Assembly (NCBI GenBank): GCA_029964075.1
Contig: CM057147.1
Coordinates: 24,015,513-24,079,512 of the forward strand
Length of the DNA stretch: 64,000 nt
Source: Patiria pectinifera
Taxonomy: Eukaryota; Echinodermata; Asteroidea; Valvatida; Asterinidae
Direction: 5' to 3'
Position 1 is the first letter of the stretch. Each line of letters begins with the position of its first letter. Shown here in pieces: positions 1-13,449 of the stretch. The translations under genes were made by a program, and so were the position numbers. The notes under the pieces are model-generated. The model made no database searches, was not told the origin of the DNA, and saw only the letters and a program-made list of their open reading frames with translations.

Positions 1-58
1 AATAAAAGAAGAGTATTCTTATTTATTTGGGGATGAGAAAAAAAAACTTAAAAATGTG

Positions 59-132
59 GTGCGGTCGGACTCGAACGCGAGTCATCCCGCTTACTAGAGC
101 CTTTGCTTAACCACTACACCAAACGCGCTACA
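59..132 (-). repeat. tRNA-derived SINE head or tRNA-like fragment
   Basis: Read on the minus strand this stretch shows a tRNA-like box A (TGGTGTAGTGGTTAAG) and, about 35 nt later, a box B-like GTTCGAGTCC. The two ends do not pair into a convincing acceptor stem, so a functional tRNA is unlikely. A SINE head or a decayed tRNA pseudogene fits better. The rest of 1-711 is AT-rich, presumably intronic, and holds only a short hairpin near 210-260. Confidence 0.5.
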
Positions 133-570
133 CAACTTTTGGAGGGAATTTAATACCTCTTATAATTCAGCCCTATTTTAAAGAGTACAGCGCCCTCTGT
201 TGATATGGATTGCCGCCGGCAAACCTTTAGTAATCGTTAGTTTGCCGTCATTACCTCCGGCAAAATATCCACTACCTTGCTTTTTAGGGATCCCCATCCA
301 CATATTTTGTATATATTTAACTCTGATTGTCTTTTTTTTTATGTGGAAAATAAAGTGAATTGAATTGAAAATAATTGAATTAGTTAAAACACCAAAAAAT
401 ATGTATATTGAAGTATAACTTGAAATGTTGTTTGTTGGACATCTTGGAAAAAAGTTTTATAACTTTTAATGTGGTTATTAGGTTGGCACATGGTTGGAAT
501 GAATGCATGCAAAATAATAGGCCTATTCTGACTTGAACATTTGACTGTATTATTATAATATTAATGTAAC

Positions 571-595
571 GTAAGCAGAGCCATGAAATTGGGTC
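571..595. repeat. Solo terminus of a GGGCCCAATTTCATGG MITE family
   Basis: The sequence around GTAAGCAGAGCCATGAAATTGGG matches the right terminus of the complete inverted-repeat element at 13450-13721. Only one end is visible here, just upstream of the first exon in the window, so it is probably a fossil fragment in an intron. Confidence 0.4.
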
Positions 596-711
596 GGGGT
601 GTTCCTTTGCCAGGCCAGGGTCAAATCTTAGGAAGTGGGTGTTGTACTAATGGTGCTTTGCACTTTTTCACTTACATGTACAAATTTCTTCCTATTTCTG
701 TTATCTTTCAG

Positions 712-3014
712 GTCAAAGATCAAAGGTCGCCAGAAACAAGAAGGTCATTGGTTGCAATGGTGGAAGAACGTTCAGACTTAATTCCCGCTGGCTCCATAGG
801 GACTGATACCAGTGCAAAAGCGAATCCGTCCACAGAAGCTGAAAGCAACGTTGAAGAAAACAACCGTCCAAAGCCAGGAGAAGCGAACCCAAATAAATCA
901 GTATTTGGCGAATATGGATCAACCTCAAAGAAAACTTCAGTTGCAGAAGCACTGCGTTTACTTAGAAAAGGACAAATACTGGTTGAAGGTAGATCTCTGA
1001 GAGCTCTGCGGAGGGATACCTTTCCTAGCAAGCAAGGAGAAACAGATGTAGAAAGTTTAGTTCAGAGAACAAACGGGCACGGTGTTGTTAGCAAAAAAAT
1101 ACCCAAGCTGTATCTTGGGAAGACAAGGAACACAAATAGGATGAGAAGAGAAGATGGTGGAATAGAAAGTATTCCCACATCAATGACTGCAAATGAATCC
1201 ACTGACAAAGTCACTAAAACTACTTCCAATCCAAGTCCTTCCACAGTGACGCCGTACAGCAATGAGCAGTCAAGAATCACCACTCAAAATGTTCTGTCAG
1301 CGACAACCTCTGCAGCCAATAACAACAGGCCAACTTTCAATTCGCTGCCACCTCAGAGTCCATCTCCAGTGCTTCCAGAAACCTCAACAGAGGCACCAGA
1401 GGCAGCGCCCAAACCCTCTGACCAAACCACTTCTTCGGATCAAGGAGTCTTAACAACAGTGACAACATTGAAGCCTCTTCCAGTCCCAACTTCCATGCAC
1501 TCTACGAAAGAGCAAGTCCAGATCACTAGTCAAGCCACTTTTGTAAGCACTGCTGCAAACAGACAGCCCACCCCGACGCCAAGAACGTCAACAAAACAGC
1601 CCGAACCACAAGTCATCAAACCATTAGCACCTACTTCCAAACCTAAAAATAAACTGTCAACCAAACATATCACTACGGTGTCTCATACGACAGGTTCTTC
1701 GATTTCTTTGCCTACATCACCGTGGCCAACAAACGCAACCAGCACCTTACCGGAGTCCAAAGTCCAGGATGTCAAAGAGAGGACCCCGGATGGCGATTGC
1801 GCAAACGGAAACTGCGATTCGGCCGTTATACCACTCAATCAGTGGGCGGACGATGCTTACTGGGCCTGCGGTAGCCTTCTGACTATACTGCTGATCTTGA
1901 CGGTCGCCGTGCTGTACACGGGACTCTGGAGAAAGCGTAACCACATGTCCAACCCAATCAGTGACGTCAGCTGCCATGCACAGGCGAGCCCATCACGCAA
2001 AAGCAAAACAGATATCAAAGGTACAAATATGAAAAATGACGATCAGATGTAGGAGATGTTTTCCAAACCCTGTTCATCCACAGCTTTAGCTTCATTTCTG
2101 GCTACAAAATCATTTAAAGCGATCCAAAAAGAAACTGACGTAATTACATGTATTGTTTGAAAACTTACTTGGTTTAAAGATAGTTATGGGACTTAAAAGT
2201 CCTTGTCAAATTATTCTCTCTGGCAAGCTGTCATTTTGAAGAAAGCAATGAAAGAAGGCCATTTCCAAGGATGCGTCTATAAGACATATTTTTGGAAATT
2301 TCCGTTTGTACATGTACATGTAGTTGGTGTTTAATTTCGTGAATCCATGTATTGGTGCCCACAAGCGTCGACACGGCCTGTGTGTGGTTGCTCTTATTCG
2401 TTATGTACGTGTTAGGCATCGCGTAGCTGCAATTGACTAAGTGAGAACCCATCCCAGGCACTTATTTTTGGTGCAACTCAAAGCATGACTCAACAACTTT
2501 TGAATTGAAACCGAGATCTTCGAATGTTGTTTTCTTACAATGTACAGCATACACAGAACTAAAAGTTCATCAGCTTAGTTGTTAAGTGCCAATCTTTAAA
2601 TTTTTAGCACTTTTGTTGCTTCAAAAGTAAAATATACACAAATGACTAATAATATCCTAATGTACATGTACATGTACCAAACGTCACAGAAACATAAAAC
2701 ATTTGTTCAAGTGTTTGGGTCTTACAAGTCGTTTGACTATACGCCATTTTCCCACCATGCCAACAGATTTTCTGAAAATGAAGTTGCGACACATCAAGAA
2801 CCTGACCAACTCCCCGCTATCGACATCGTCATTACTGAGCAAGCAGGATACCAGGCAACACAACGGCAGCAGCGCTAGGAGCACTAACGGCAGAGCCGGT
2901 AACCAGTACCCACACAGGTACGACAGGCTCCCTCTACTGGTGGCTGACGAAAACGAGGACGAGGATGAATTTGTGAGAGAGTGGGGACCACGGACAAGGG
3001 AACATAATGTATGA
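712..3014 (+). CDS. Ser/Thr/Pro-rich type I membrane protein, 3' part (unrecognised family)
   Basis: I do not recognise this gene. Two exons are visible, 712-2020 and 2767-3014; upstream exons lie left of the window. The acceptor is TTATCTTTCAG at 711. The first exon encodes about 400 hydrophilic residues rich in Ser, Thr and Pro (mucin-like stalk), with a basic RMRR site, then a Cys pair in DGDCANGNC and a hydrophobic helix (SLLTILLILTVAVLYTGLW, about nt 1875-1931) followed by RKR. This topology implies an extracellular stalk and a cytoplasmic C terminus. A donor AAAG/GTACAA at 2020 joins in frame to the acceptor CCAACAG at 2766. That adds a tail with RYDRLPLLV, an acidic run (DENEDEDEF) and the stop at 3012-3014. 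If the intron is retained, translation stops at 2052 instead. Codon use and GC content in 2767-3014 exceed the flanks, supporting a real exon. The structure is well supported; the function is unknown. Confidence 0.7.
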
Positions 3015-5544
3015 TCGTAGTGAATGTGAATACAGCACACAAGTGAGTCCAAGTAAATTAAGGCCGAGTATAATAGTATCTCGTCCGTGCTTTTTGAGAA
3101 AAAAACAAACGGAAGTGGCCTCCTCCCCCTTCCCCCTTCCCCGATGGCAGATTTTTCAAGAAGGCGGATGGATTCTTACATTTTCTTGACTCTTTTCCTG
3201 ATACAATGGTATGTCCAAAAGAGCTGTCACCCTTTCTGCAAAGGGACAATTTTGTTTGAAACTAATAAAAAGACAATTTTTTATGGACAAAATTGGCAAA
3301 ATATAGTGCAAATGTGTTAATTGAAGAAAAAACAAAAAATTGCTTTGAAAGAAGCGTCTTCACAGAAAGTGCCTTTGTGAATATATTTTTATATTGTGGA
3401 GGGGGGGGGGGGGTTCAAGAAGCTTTTTAAGGAGTATTTGTGTGGACAAGCATTCACTGTGTGGACTTCCGAACAAAAGATGTCCACATAAACTAGGTAG
3501 CGGTGACGTTGTGTGGACTTGCCCATGTCCACACAAGATTTTCCCCTCTCTGGAAAACAGGTTTAGAGGCATTTTCGGGTGAGGTTTATCCGTGGCAAAA
3601 TGAAGAGAAACACTAAAGGGAATCATAGAAAAAAATTTGGGTTGAAAGAGTTTTTACAGTTTGAGAAAAAAACTGGTTTTTCTTAACTACTCGAAAACAA
3701 AGGAACACTAGGTATGTAAAACAAACGTGTGTGTGCTTAAATGAAAACCTAGTGACAATCAGGATAGTTGTGGCAAGTAGAACTTAGATGACTTTTAAAA
3801 AATATAATGCAATCATAATTTCCTGTTATGATCAAATGAATATTCGAATACAGGGTTAACTAAATGTATTTTCCATTGTTGTGAATTTCTGGGTTTTTTT
3901 TTTTATAAATAAATCGGTAAATCACAGCCAAAAATGTTTGTGATTGAAAGTAAGTTTTTAAACTTAAAAGATGCAAAATGTCCATTTGAAAAAATGTGCA
4001 TCATTACACAGAAGACACCCATCCCACTTGACCAGTGCAAATCTGCCCAACTAAAATAGCCCTGAATTTGCAATTCATGTGTATTAGGCTATACTATTAA
4101 GTCTATCAATGAAAGTTGTCATTTGTTTTTAGCTGGAGGTACCAGCGCAACAAATCATCATGTCTCTCTAGCTAGTAACAAACGTTGACATTGTCGTATT
4201 GCTCTTACATATTTTAACCGATTTCAACCAAACTTTGTCAAAAGTATCAGTAGCCTGGCCCGAACATGTCACATGACCAGACTGGGATCAAAGGTCATCA
4301 TGGATCATCATGGGTCATCAAAAATCTGATTTTGTTTTGCTCAAAACACTACTCCGTCCAGAATTTACATGGACCAATCACGTGACTCACGCATGAACAC
4401 GAATTCGCTTTCCCGCAGCTTCCGAGATCCGATTGAGCTTATTTATGACAAAAGATTCTTGCTGAACGGTCTTGTACGTGTTTGGACTAATACAAATGTA
4501 AATTTGTGCATACATGTATATGTACACAATGCAAAATGTGACAACAAATACAAATGTACGGTGTGTCCGGCACATCTAATTTGCAAATTCTTTATGCAGC
4601 AAATCTCATGAAATTAAAATTTGTGTTGGCCACTCGCCAAACATAGTTATGTTGTACATTAGCAATGCAGAAGCAGAGAAAACAAAATAAAGGAAAAGTA
4701 CAAAAACCGGAATGCAAAAAATGTGGAACAAACCAAAGGAACCAGAAAGAATCTTTTTGGAGAGCTTTCATGGGGAATATTAGCTCAACTTCTTTCTTTA
4801 AATTCTGTCAAATATCAGCCATTCCACTACCTCGAAAAAAACACCTCTTCCTAAAATTGCCGACAAGCGAATAAACAGCCAGTTCAGACTCGCACATTGT
4901 AAAACTGAATCATGGCATTTTGAATATTCATATACATGTATTCTATCAAGTCCGAGTAAGAAAAATCAAACGGTGAAATATTCAAAACTTCGCAGCACTA
5001 ATTGGATTCGTGCATGCAGTGGCGAATTTTGACGGATTCAGGGTGGTTCCTAGAGACTCTCTAGGATAGAGAGTTATGAATATAGTATTTTTTTAAAATG
5101 TTGTATGGATACATGTGCATGATGTTCATTTCAGCAAGGCCATAACGGCGCCAGTTTGAACATGGAATGTAGAGATTAATTCCACAATTGCTTTGTCCGT
5201 TTGTAACAGGTGTATAGACACTGAGTAACTTTCATATGTACACGTCCGCATGTTCTTTGTTTGAATTATGCATCGATATTTATCAATGCAAAGTCTACAA
5301 AGAGAAAAAAATACAAAGAGAAAGTGAGACGAAACATGTGGTTCATTGAAAAGCTCGACAGCTGCAGCAAATATGCCGACGTGTTACTGTTAACATTCTC
5401 TGGCTGTATACCCAGTTTGATGTACAGTGTATTCGGGCCTATCACACTATTCAGTTCAGTTCAGTAACTTCAGTTCAATATATTTCATGTCAACATTGAA
5501 AACAGTGATAACATTGCTCATCATACATTACACTGCAACTATTC
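3015..5544. other. AT-rich 3' UTR and intergenic spacer
   Basis: No convincing coding exon is visible. The proximal part is presumably the 3' UTR of the preceding membrane-protein gene; possible AATAAA signals occur near 3263 and 3905, but I cannot choose between them. A run of about 13 G occurs near 3400. The open frames here are short and lack protein-like composition. Confidence 0.5.
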
Positions 5545-5583
5545 AAAGTCTCTGTGTTGGACCAAGGTCCAACATAGACACTT
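5545..5583. repeat. Short inverted repeat (hairpin)
   Basis: Two arms of about 19 bp (AAAGTCTCTGTGTTGGACC and a near-perfect complement ending AGACACTTT) face each other across two bases. This is a likely hairpin or the remnant of a foldback element. Confidence 0.6.
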
Positions 5584-5589
5584 TGTAAA

Positions 5590-5996
5590 CCCCTTTTACA
5601 CTAAACAAGATTTCAACACGGCTTGTACATTAGAACCGGTGTCATATATGAAAATCGGACTCGTATGAAAATCGGACTCTTTTTCCCTTTTATTGGTTAA
5701 AACCTCTCACGTGACCGGTCCCTCTCCTAATTATCTATGCATGAGCATGCACAATGTCACCAATGAGTCCGTATTTCATAAAACCTAAATTCATGCCACA
5801 CCGGCACTCTTCAACACGGGTAAAATCCAACCCTGCTTGGGACCTGGGTTAAGAAGCTCGACCCGGGTACAAAATCCACCATCTACAGCTGACCCTGTAT
5901 ACACACAGACAGTGTAAGTCTGAACGGTGTGCCTTGCCTACCAGTGTTGGATTTAGTTCCGTTTACAGTGAAACCATGTTAATTTCAGCACGGGTA
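5590..5996. mobile_element. Imperfect inverted-repeat element (MITE-like)
   Basis: The left side reads CCCTTTTACACTAAACAAG and the right side, reverse-complemented, reads GGTTTCACTGTAAACGG. Both ends share an inner AACACGG/CAGCACGGG motif. The interior has several CCCGGGTA/AACCCTG words. No transposase is present. The boundaries are approximate and the superfamily is not assigned. Confidence 0.4.
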
Positions 5997-8104
5997 GGGG
6001 AGTATGATCAGGCTTTATTCTGTTTGTGCCAACAAAAAAAGCTAGTAACAATTTTTTTTTTAGTTTTTAGTTAGTTTTTATGCCTCAGCAGCTTACTGAA
6101 ATTGGCCAACTGTCACATTCTTTTTATGTTCCAAGTCTGGTTAAAAAAAAAACACACCGGAGATCATGTAAATTTCTGTTAACCCCACGGGCCGTGAAAA
6201 AAATGAATGAAACAGACTATTGTGTGAAAGTGTTATCAGAATCAAGTGTCACAATTGGATTTTTTTAAACAATTCTTTGGAGTTGGGAGATAAGATAACA
6301 TGAGATAATTTTCCGAAACACTCAGGCATGGTCTGAAATGATATCAGGTTTTGAGATATGTTTAACTTGACCTCTTTATGGGAAATAAAAACTAATTAGC
6401 CATCTGGTGTTGACATTTGGGATCTACTTTAAAGGGAAGATACAACATTAGCTATTCTGCATTTACTTTGCAATTGATTACAAACCTGTGAAGGGGTACA
6501 ACTTGCTAGACTGATTCTTTGACCTTACAATTTCCCAAAGTCTACAAATTGCTCTGTTTCATCTTAAGTGGGGTGAGGGAACCAGACTACAAGAACATGA
6601 TTGGTTTTCTGTGTTTTTCCAGCATCTACAAGCCCGAAACGTGAAACAAGTCAGTTGAACAATATTTGCTTTAACACACTTAACCTCCAAATTCATTTAT
6701 TTCTGAAAACTACAGCAAAAGCAAATGTTGTATATTCCCTTTAATTACAAGGTTCCCAGCACTTTATGAAAACAAAACTCCCTGACCTTTCTCTGATATT
6801 TCCCTGACAGAAATTTCCAAAAGTCCATGATAAATGTTTTCAAGTTTAACGAGGTTGCTGGGAAGTCAAAAGGCGATTGCAGCAAAGCAACTAAGATGTA
6901 CACAGGCAACTTGTGGACAAGCAATGGCCTCCCTTCTTCCCCTTATATAGCCAGTCAGTCAGTGGACACAACTTAGACACATGGCACAAGGCGCACATGT
7001 GCGCCAAACTGGTGAAAACCTGTGCCTTCACTATCAAATTCCCCGAGTTTTCCTTGATTTTTGGTGTTTTTTCCAAATTCCCTGAGCTTTCCCTTACTGG
7101 AAAAGTGGGAACTTATTTTCAAGATTTTTTCTGATTTCCACAGTGGCTGAGAACCCTGAATTACTTAGAGAGAAAAGTAGGGCATATTTTCTTAGGGGTA
7201 TAGCTTTGTTGCTTTGTGGGAAAGTTTGTTTTTGAGGAAAGGACACATTGCAGGACCAACCTTTTCATGTCAATTTAACATATTTTTCGAAAATATATTC
7301 AGTTGAATCCGTTATCAAACTGAACACAATGGATCAGCCCTTGAAATGATAGGGTTAGAACTTTGTTACTTCAGAGGGTGTACCCAGGCTGTGGGAAAAC
7401 AGTGCAAGTAGGGCCTTCTTTACATGTCATTTTGACAAATTTGCAACCCCCCCCCTCCCCAAAAAAAATAGGTTTTAAAGTGGATCATTTATTGTACAAC
7501 AGAGCAGTCGTCTTTAGACGATTGCCTTCTCTTTTGGCATACATTTGTACATTGTTTGCTTAAAACGGAATGCAAAATCTGATTGGCAAATGCTTAATGT
7601 CTAGATAATACCCCCTATGTTATTACACTTCACATAATAATCCATTATGTACACTCTGATGGAGGCTCAGTATTGTAGCTGATAAATGAATTCAGGTATC
7701 GCCTGCGCTGTATTAAATCTATAGTTTGTGCCAAATCTTATTTTGGAATGATACACGAAGGACAATGTAATAAGGCTTGTGGCCCCTTTTGAGACTTAAA
7801 AATAATGACCTTTGCACTTTTTTAAGTGACATTTTTAACCAGCCCAATCCATGTATGTACAGTGTATCACTAATTCTTAAGGGCACTATCGTTTTATATT
7901 ATTACAAAGCCTTGGCTTTTGCTAAAATTGTCAGCCTCATTTTTTAAAATGAAATGGCTTTCAGAAGCTTGGTCCTTTTTGTAAAATCTACAGGAAGTGA
8001 CTTTGCATTTCATTTTGTAAACATTTAGCAAGTATTTTAAGTACCGTTTTAAACGTTTTTGAACGTTTAGCTATTCCCCAGAGGCTGATGCCTGCCCATT
8101 GTGT
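5997..8104. other. Spacer without recognisable gene
   Basis: AT-rich sequence with poly-A/T and one C run near 7447. I see no exon, RNA gene or well-formed repeat here. Confidence 0.5.
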
Positions 8105-8255
8105 CTGCAGACTGGCTTGATTGATAAATCAACAAAGATTGCGGTAAAAAGATTGCGGGTAACACCATGTGGAAAGTAATCTCTTCTAGAAAGAAGTGTG
8201 GTTCTGAAAACTTTATCTCATCCGCCATGCAAAGCTTCAAGTCCTGTATAACAAG
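8105..8255. repeat. Solo copy of the TGCGGGTAACACCATGTG foldback family
   Basis: This stretch contains GCGGGTAACACCATGTGG, AAGTGTGGTTCTGAAAA and the inverted word CATCCGCCATGCAAAGCTTC. All of these recur in the larger foldback at 18296-18652. It appears to be a rearranged single copy. Confidence 0.55.
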
Positions 8256-9575
8256 GATTTACATACAGTCATTGAAAAAGTAAAAACTTGTTTACCTACG
8301 TGTAACCCGAATGTAATCAAGTACATTGTACTGTGGTGCTTATAAGTTTGTGTGAATTAAACAGGTTTGAAAACATCGCTAATTATTTGTGCTATGTACA
8401 TGTCTGTTTAATTCAAAGGAAGATTGCATTGAACGTAGGTTACTTTTTTATGATAATTTAAGTTTCATTTGACATTTAGACGTTTTGCAAAAATTTGTTA
8501 ACAGATTATTTAGAATTGTTTACGTTTAAATTTTTAAACGTCACATCCTTTGTAAAGTCTGATCTACATATCTAGCCACTGTCATTTTACCTTTTTTTTA
8601 AAAGCTTTTAAGGCTTCAAAATGGCATAGGAGCTGGACAAGAGCCAGAGCCACATACAGCTGATTCCAAATTTCAAAAAGTTCCTTACTGTCAATGACAG
8701 ATACATGTACGTTGGTTCTTGCAATCTGCTAAGACTTTAAAATGGCATATGGGCTGGAAACAGAGCCGGAGCTGCATGTAAAGACATGTTTTCATAAATG
8801 TCCACCTATCAACAATAGTCAAAAACCTGTTTGAAATTGGAAAAGCAGTTAGTACTGAGTAATGTCACAAATAAAGAAACTGGCGGAATTGATGCATTAG
8901 TTGTAAAATGTGAATGAGTTGGAATTAATGTCTTTCACTGAACAGATATGTTTTTTACCTGTAGTAAACAAATTTGATATTTATTAAAAATCTTTCATAT
9001 TGATATATTATGCTCATTCCAATACATTGGACTTCTTGAAAGTCTTACTTCTGTGTGCAATTCAGACAGAGATGTACAACTGAGGTTCAAAAATATGTGT
9101 TGATTTATAAGCTGTTCATTGTAAGCTGTACATTATAAGCTGTACATGTGCATGCGTACCGGTACATTAAACACTTAAATTTTATTTGAAAAAGTAGGCC
9201 TATTCCAATCACAAATGATGACTTCCTGTTGCCTCCATTTCAGCAAAATTGACATCACGTTCTTTGAATTTTGTACACTGTACAGGTATTTTCATTCGCC
9301 TTGATTTAGGAAATAATGACATCTCTTTTTATGATATCCGGGACTGTAAATAAAATTTAATGGAGGTTTTACAGATGGCCAGTATAATCTTCATTCTGTA
9401 TGTGATCTGGAAAAAACCCCAATTTTTTTCAATATGAAATTGAAAGCGAGTTAAACTCTTCATTATTAGAACTTGCGAGTAGAAACAAAAGTTCACACGA
9501 ATGAAAAACAGTCTGCTCTGATGAATAATTTCACATTTGTGATTAAACATACCCTAATGCTTTAAGCCATATATA
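8256..9575. other. Spacer without recognisable gene
   Basis: AT-rich. Two loosely related stretches around 8600-8640 and 8735-8775 share AAAATGGCATAxGxGCTGGA and GAGCC words, hinting at an old local duplication. No coding signal is seen. Confidence 0.4.
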
Positions 9576-9751
9576 CAGTGAAACGCCGCTATAACGAACA
9601 GGATGGGGTCCACAGAAAGTATTCGCTATAGTGGTTGTTTGTTATAGTGATTGTGCATTATAATGGAATTCATTATTTCAGGAGCCCTTGGGGACGTTTG
9701 TTATAACCAAATGTTTGTTATAGTGGTGTTGGTAATAGCGGCGGTTCACTG
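9576..9751. mobile_element. pogo/Tigger-like MITE with TA target duplication
   Basis: The element starts CAGTGAAACGCCGCTATAACG and ends CGGCGGTTCACTG, each flanked by TA. A CAGTG start, inverted ends and a TA target site are the known pattern of the pogo branch of Tc1/mariner. At 176 bp it is non-autonomous. Confidence 0.75.
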
Positions 9752-12687
9752 TACAACCAAAAAACCCGAATATGAGGCTTGGACGCACTCCGATCACAAA
9801 AAGTCTGGCACCATCCAATTCAGCAGTTTGCAATTTATAGGCCTATAATACTTTAACCCTCCTTAGGGGGTGTGCAAAATCATATTGAAATTCGAGGATT
9901 CAAGACTGTTAGGGCTATTAGATTCAGGGAACCTGATCGAAAATGGCTTCCTCGTGAATGAGGTCTATGGGCCGTTTTTTTTTTCTCACTTCCTTCAAAC
10001 AGAAATGATCAGGTCATGAGTGATAAGTTTATAGCAAAACTTAAGTATGAAAGTTTACAAAAGATTCTCAGGTGGTTTAGAATGTGGCTGTTACTTTGTA
10101 TATTACAAGAGTTCATTCAGATTTTCCGTACACTTGTTGACTTGTAAAAACTATACAATACCAAACTTTTTTCTCATGTGTAAAAGTATGATTGTACAGC
10201 ATGTGGGATGTTTTAATTCCCTGATTGTAACAATTTTTAGTGTGGAAAAACGTGTATCCTTTTTAAGTTTTACAATGTTTTATGTTTCAATCAGTTGATG
10301 AACTAAAATACAATGTAGATGGGGCAGCTTTTGCTATTTTGCAGTTTGCCAATACTCTCTACAAACTAACAGGCCACAATACATAAATCGTGTTTTTGCA
10401 ATTGGGAAACTTTGTCATATTTTTTTAGTTTCTACATGTTATAATAAGCATGGGTGTCGCTTGGACTTTTTTCGAGAGGCGGGCAAAGCTGTCAAAATCC
10501 TTGTACATTGTACTTTCTCTAGCATTTTCTCAAGTTGTCATTTTTTTTCGAGGGTGGGCGGGGGGACATTTGCCAACCCCACACCCAGCATTGACACCTC
10601 ACGAACGCCCATGTTGTTAAATGTCCATTAAATTAACAGCAATATGTATTATTTGCTTGCAGAGTTTAACATCATTTTGAAAGAGTACTTACATTAGATA
10701 TTTTCTAACCTGAAAGGGTAGCTGTAGGGTAGCTGTAGAAATCGAATAAAGTACACAAATTAAGGAGAACTAAAAATGATCTTTCATAGCCGTCTGTGCA
10801 TGCACATTGTACAGTATGATTTTGTTATTTTGTTAAAAAGGTCACTTTGTAAAGAAGTCGACATTAAAATAATTGTGTCAGCCTCTTCCTGTGGTTTTGC
10901 TGTTATCAGCCGGACAAATCTCTTTTCCACTGGCCAACGAGGTTAACCTTTTCTGTAAAATCTGCTGAATCTCTTAGGTCGAGCCTCTCAAAATTTTGCA
11001 GAGTTTGTTTAAAGGCAGGCTTTGGCATTTCATCCGACACCAATATGAATGTATAGGAGACATTTGTAGCTTTCCAAATTGAGGGCAATCTCACCAAGTG
11101 TACATTTTCTTCATTTTGTTTGAAGGGTTTCTTTTTCTGTCGTCTGATCTTGTATTTTTTATATAAGTTTTTGAATAAAATTGTGCCGCCTGATGTACAG
11201 TTTTGGTAACAAATGTACAGTATGTATATATATTGTGTGACATTAAATAAAAAATATTTTTAAAATAAGAACACTGTTGTTTTCCTTCTGTTTTTGTACA
11301 TTAATTCATGGAACTTTTGTGAACCCCCCCACCCGAAAAAAAATAAACCCTTACATGCCTGAACATGTACATGTATGTTCATTACCAATTTGCATAGCAT
11401 ACATGTAACAAAAGACTTCAAAGCACATTTGCTGCCCCCATATAAGTGTGATCCTTAAAAATATTCTTGAAGTTTTTTGGTTCTTGTTTGGCTATTGGGC
11501 AATGTCGTAAGTTGGACGTACATGTCAGACACTTAAATGAGCTGCTGTTGGAAACGTGAATGTGATACATCACTAATAATGTGATGTCTGGGTACAAGAC
11601 CAACTGAAGAACACCACCAACTGAACGACCTTGTACGTTGGATTTTACGGAATTGCCACCATATAACTTAATACTCACAAGTTGTTACCCAATATATTCC
11701 ACGAGCACAATGAACAAAAAACGACCATATTAAAATTCAATTTGAGAGAAAATATATTAGTAGAGACGAAAAATCCAGCAGAAATATCCAACGGAAGTAT
11801 TTTTTCCAAATGGATCAATTTTATTGACAATATTAAATGTCAAGCCTATGCATATTTACAATAAAAACGAGTGGATGTACACTGATGACGTGTGAAGTTG
11901 CAGATACTCATCCCAGAATTAATTACGCACACACACACCGTCAAAACTGGAATTTCAGACATTAGCATGCAATCACATGCACGAAAAACCTGCTGGTACG
12001 CCATACTACACGTATATATTACTGCAGTTTCGTTGCACAGATGGTCAGAGTTGCGTGGGTAGAATATTGATTGCAACCACCAAATAGAAAATTCGATGCC
12101 AAAGGCGGAGTTAATTAAACCATTTTATAAGCCAGTACATATTAACAAAGTACAAGAAATGAGCTGCTTAAAAAAAATAGTAAGCAACATGTGTGACGGG
12201 AAATATACGAAGACTCCTGAGTTGGTACTTGATCGTAATTATCCCGAAATTCTGAATTTGTGTAAAGCAGTCTTGTTAGTGCAAAAAAACTTGAAAATGC
12301 CTCAAGCGAGTGGAGTTGATTGTGAATGTAGACAAAATAAGGTCATCAGAAATGATGCGAGTACAGATTATGAATGCAGCTCAGAAAAATCACCATAATT
12401 GTTTGTGGTAATTTCACCAGGCCCACATTTATGGGTCTTCATTTCCATATTTGGATGCGAGATGCCAATTTCTGATGGTGTTCCCGATGAAATGACAACA
12501 AAAAAGTGATGAAACGAGCAATATTGATCAGAGCCATTTACATCTCCGGTACTCGCATCATTTCAAATGGTCCCTAATTGCCATTGGGCACCTACAAGGG
12601 GCTTCACATTTTCATGAATGGCCGGGTTTCTGCTCTACTTCATGTACACAGCTGTTTTGAATCAATTCTATCGACTGGACAGTACAG
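9752..12687. other. Spacer without recognisable gene
   Basis: Mostly AT-rich. A possible short element at 10449-10613 begins CATGGGTGTCG and ends with the inverse-like CGAACGCCCATG; support is weak. Sequence near 11235-11265 (ATTAAATAAAAAATA) resembles a polyadenylation region, but nothing nearby shows which transcript would use it. Open frames at 12096-12398 and 11418-11678 have no protein-like composition. Confidence 0.4.
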
Positions 12688-12840
12688 TTACGCCCCAACT
12701 ACATGTATAGCACCATCCCAACTATAGTTAGGGCGATCCTAGCTATAGTTGTGATATACCCAAAAATGTTTGGGACTTTCCCAACTATAGTTGGGACTGT
12801 CCCATCTATATTTGGGTCATCGCTCTAGTTGGGGCCTAAC
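12688..12840. mobile_element. Short element built of AACTATAGTT palindromes
   Basis: The ends read TTACGCCCCAACT and AGTTGGGGCCTAA, nearly inverse complements. Between them about five copies of CCCAACTATAGTTGGGAC-like palindromes follow at 25-35 bp intervals. It looks like a small foldback MITE with iterated internal palindromes. Confidence 0.55.
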
Positions 12841-13449
12841 AGTATTTCTGTCCCAGTCCCACGTCACTAGAATGTTATCGCGTGGCAAATTCTAAAGTCT
12901 GACATCTGGAAATGTTGAAGAGTTGAAAGGATTTACATGAAGATATCAAAAAAAAATATTACAGATTGCTTGCTATATGATCTACGCCTAATTTCAACAA
13001 CTGCCAAACAGATCAGCAAAAGTAGTTGGCATTACCTAGGGCTGTCTATTTTCGAATAATTTAGTATTGTGATTATTCGAAACATGTTTGACAGAATATT
13101 CAAATATTCGATACAAACATTTACACACCCAAGCTGCAACTGCGTGCCCCACCAGCCAAAGGTTGGGCGTAAAGCGTGCCGGATAAAATATGCGCTCCAC
13201 GAATGATTTTATGGGCGATGATCGAATATTAAAATGTTTGGTATATTCAGGACAGCCCTAGCTGGCCCGATGTTGCAGTCTTTAACAAGACCTTCTTCGG
13301 AGGCAAATGACAGTGGTACAAGGAAACAAACAACTGCCAAGCAGAAAATATTGCTAACAAATTTATGCACTTACATGTAGTGTTTAAAAAAAGGAGGTGA
13401 AAACTAGGCACAAACACTGTGTGTTTCTTGTCATTATGACTGGTGACCT

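Noticed and set aside
59-132. Genuine tRNA gene
   Set aside because: Box A and box B resemble a tRNA, but the acceptor and T-arm do not pair well; a SINE or pseudogene is more likely.
12096-12398. 100-codon open frame in the spacer
   Set aside because: Composition follows the AT-rich background and there are no splice signals or domain features.
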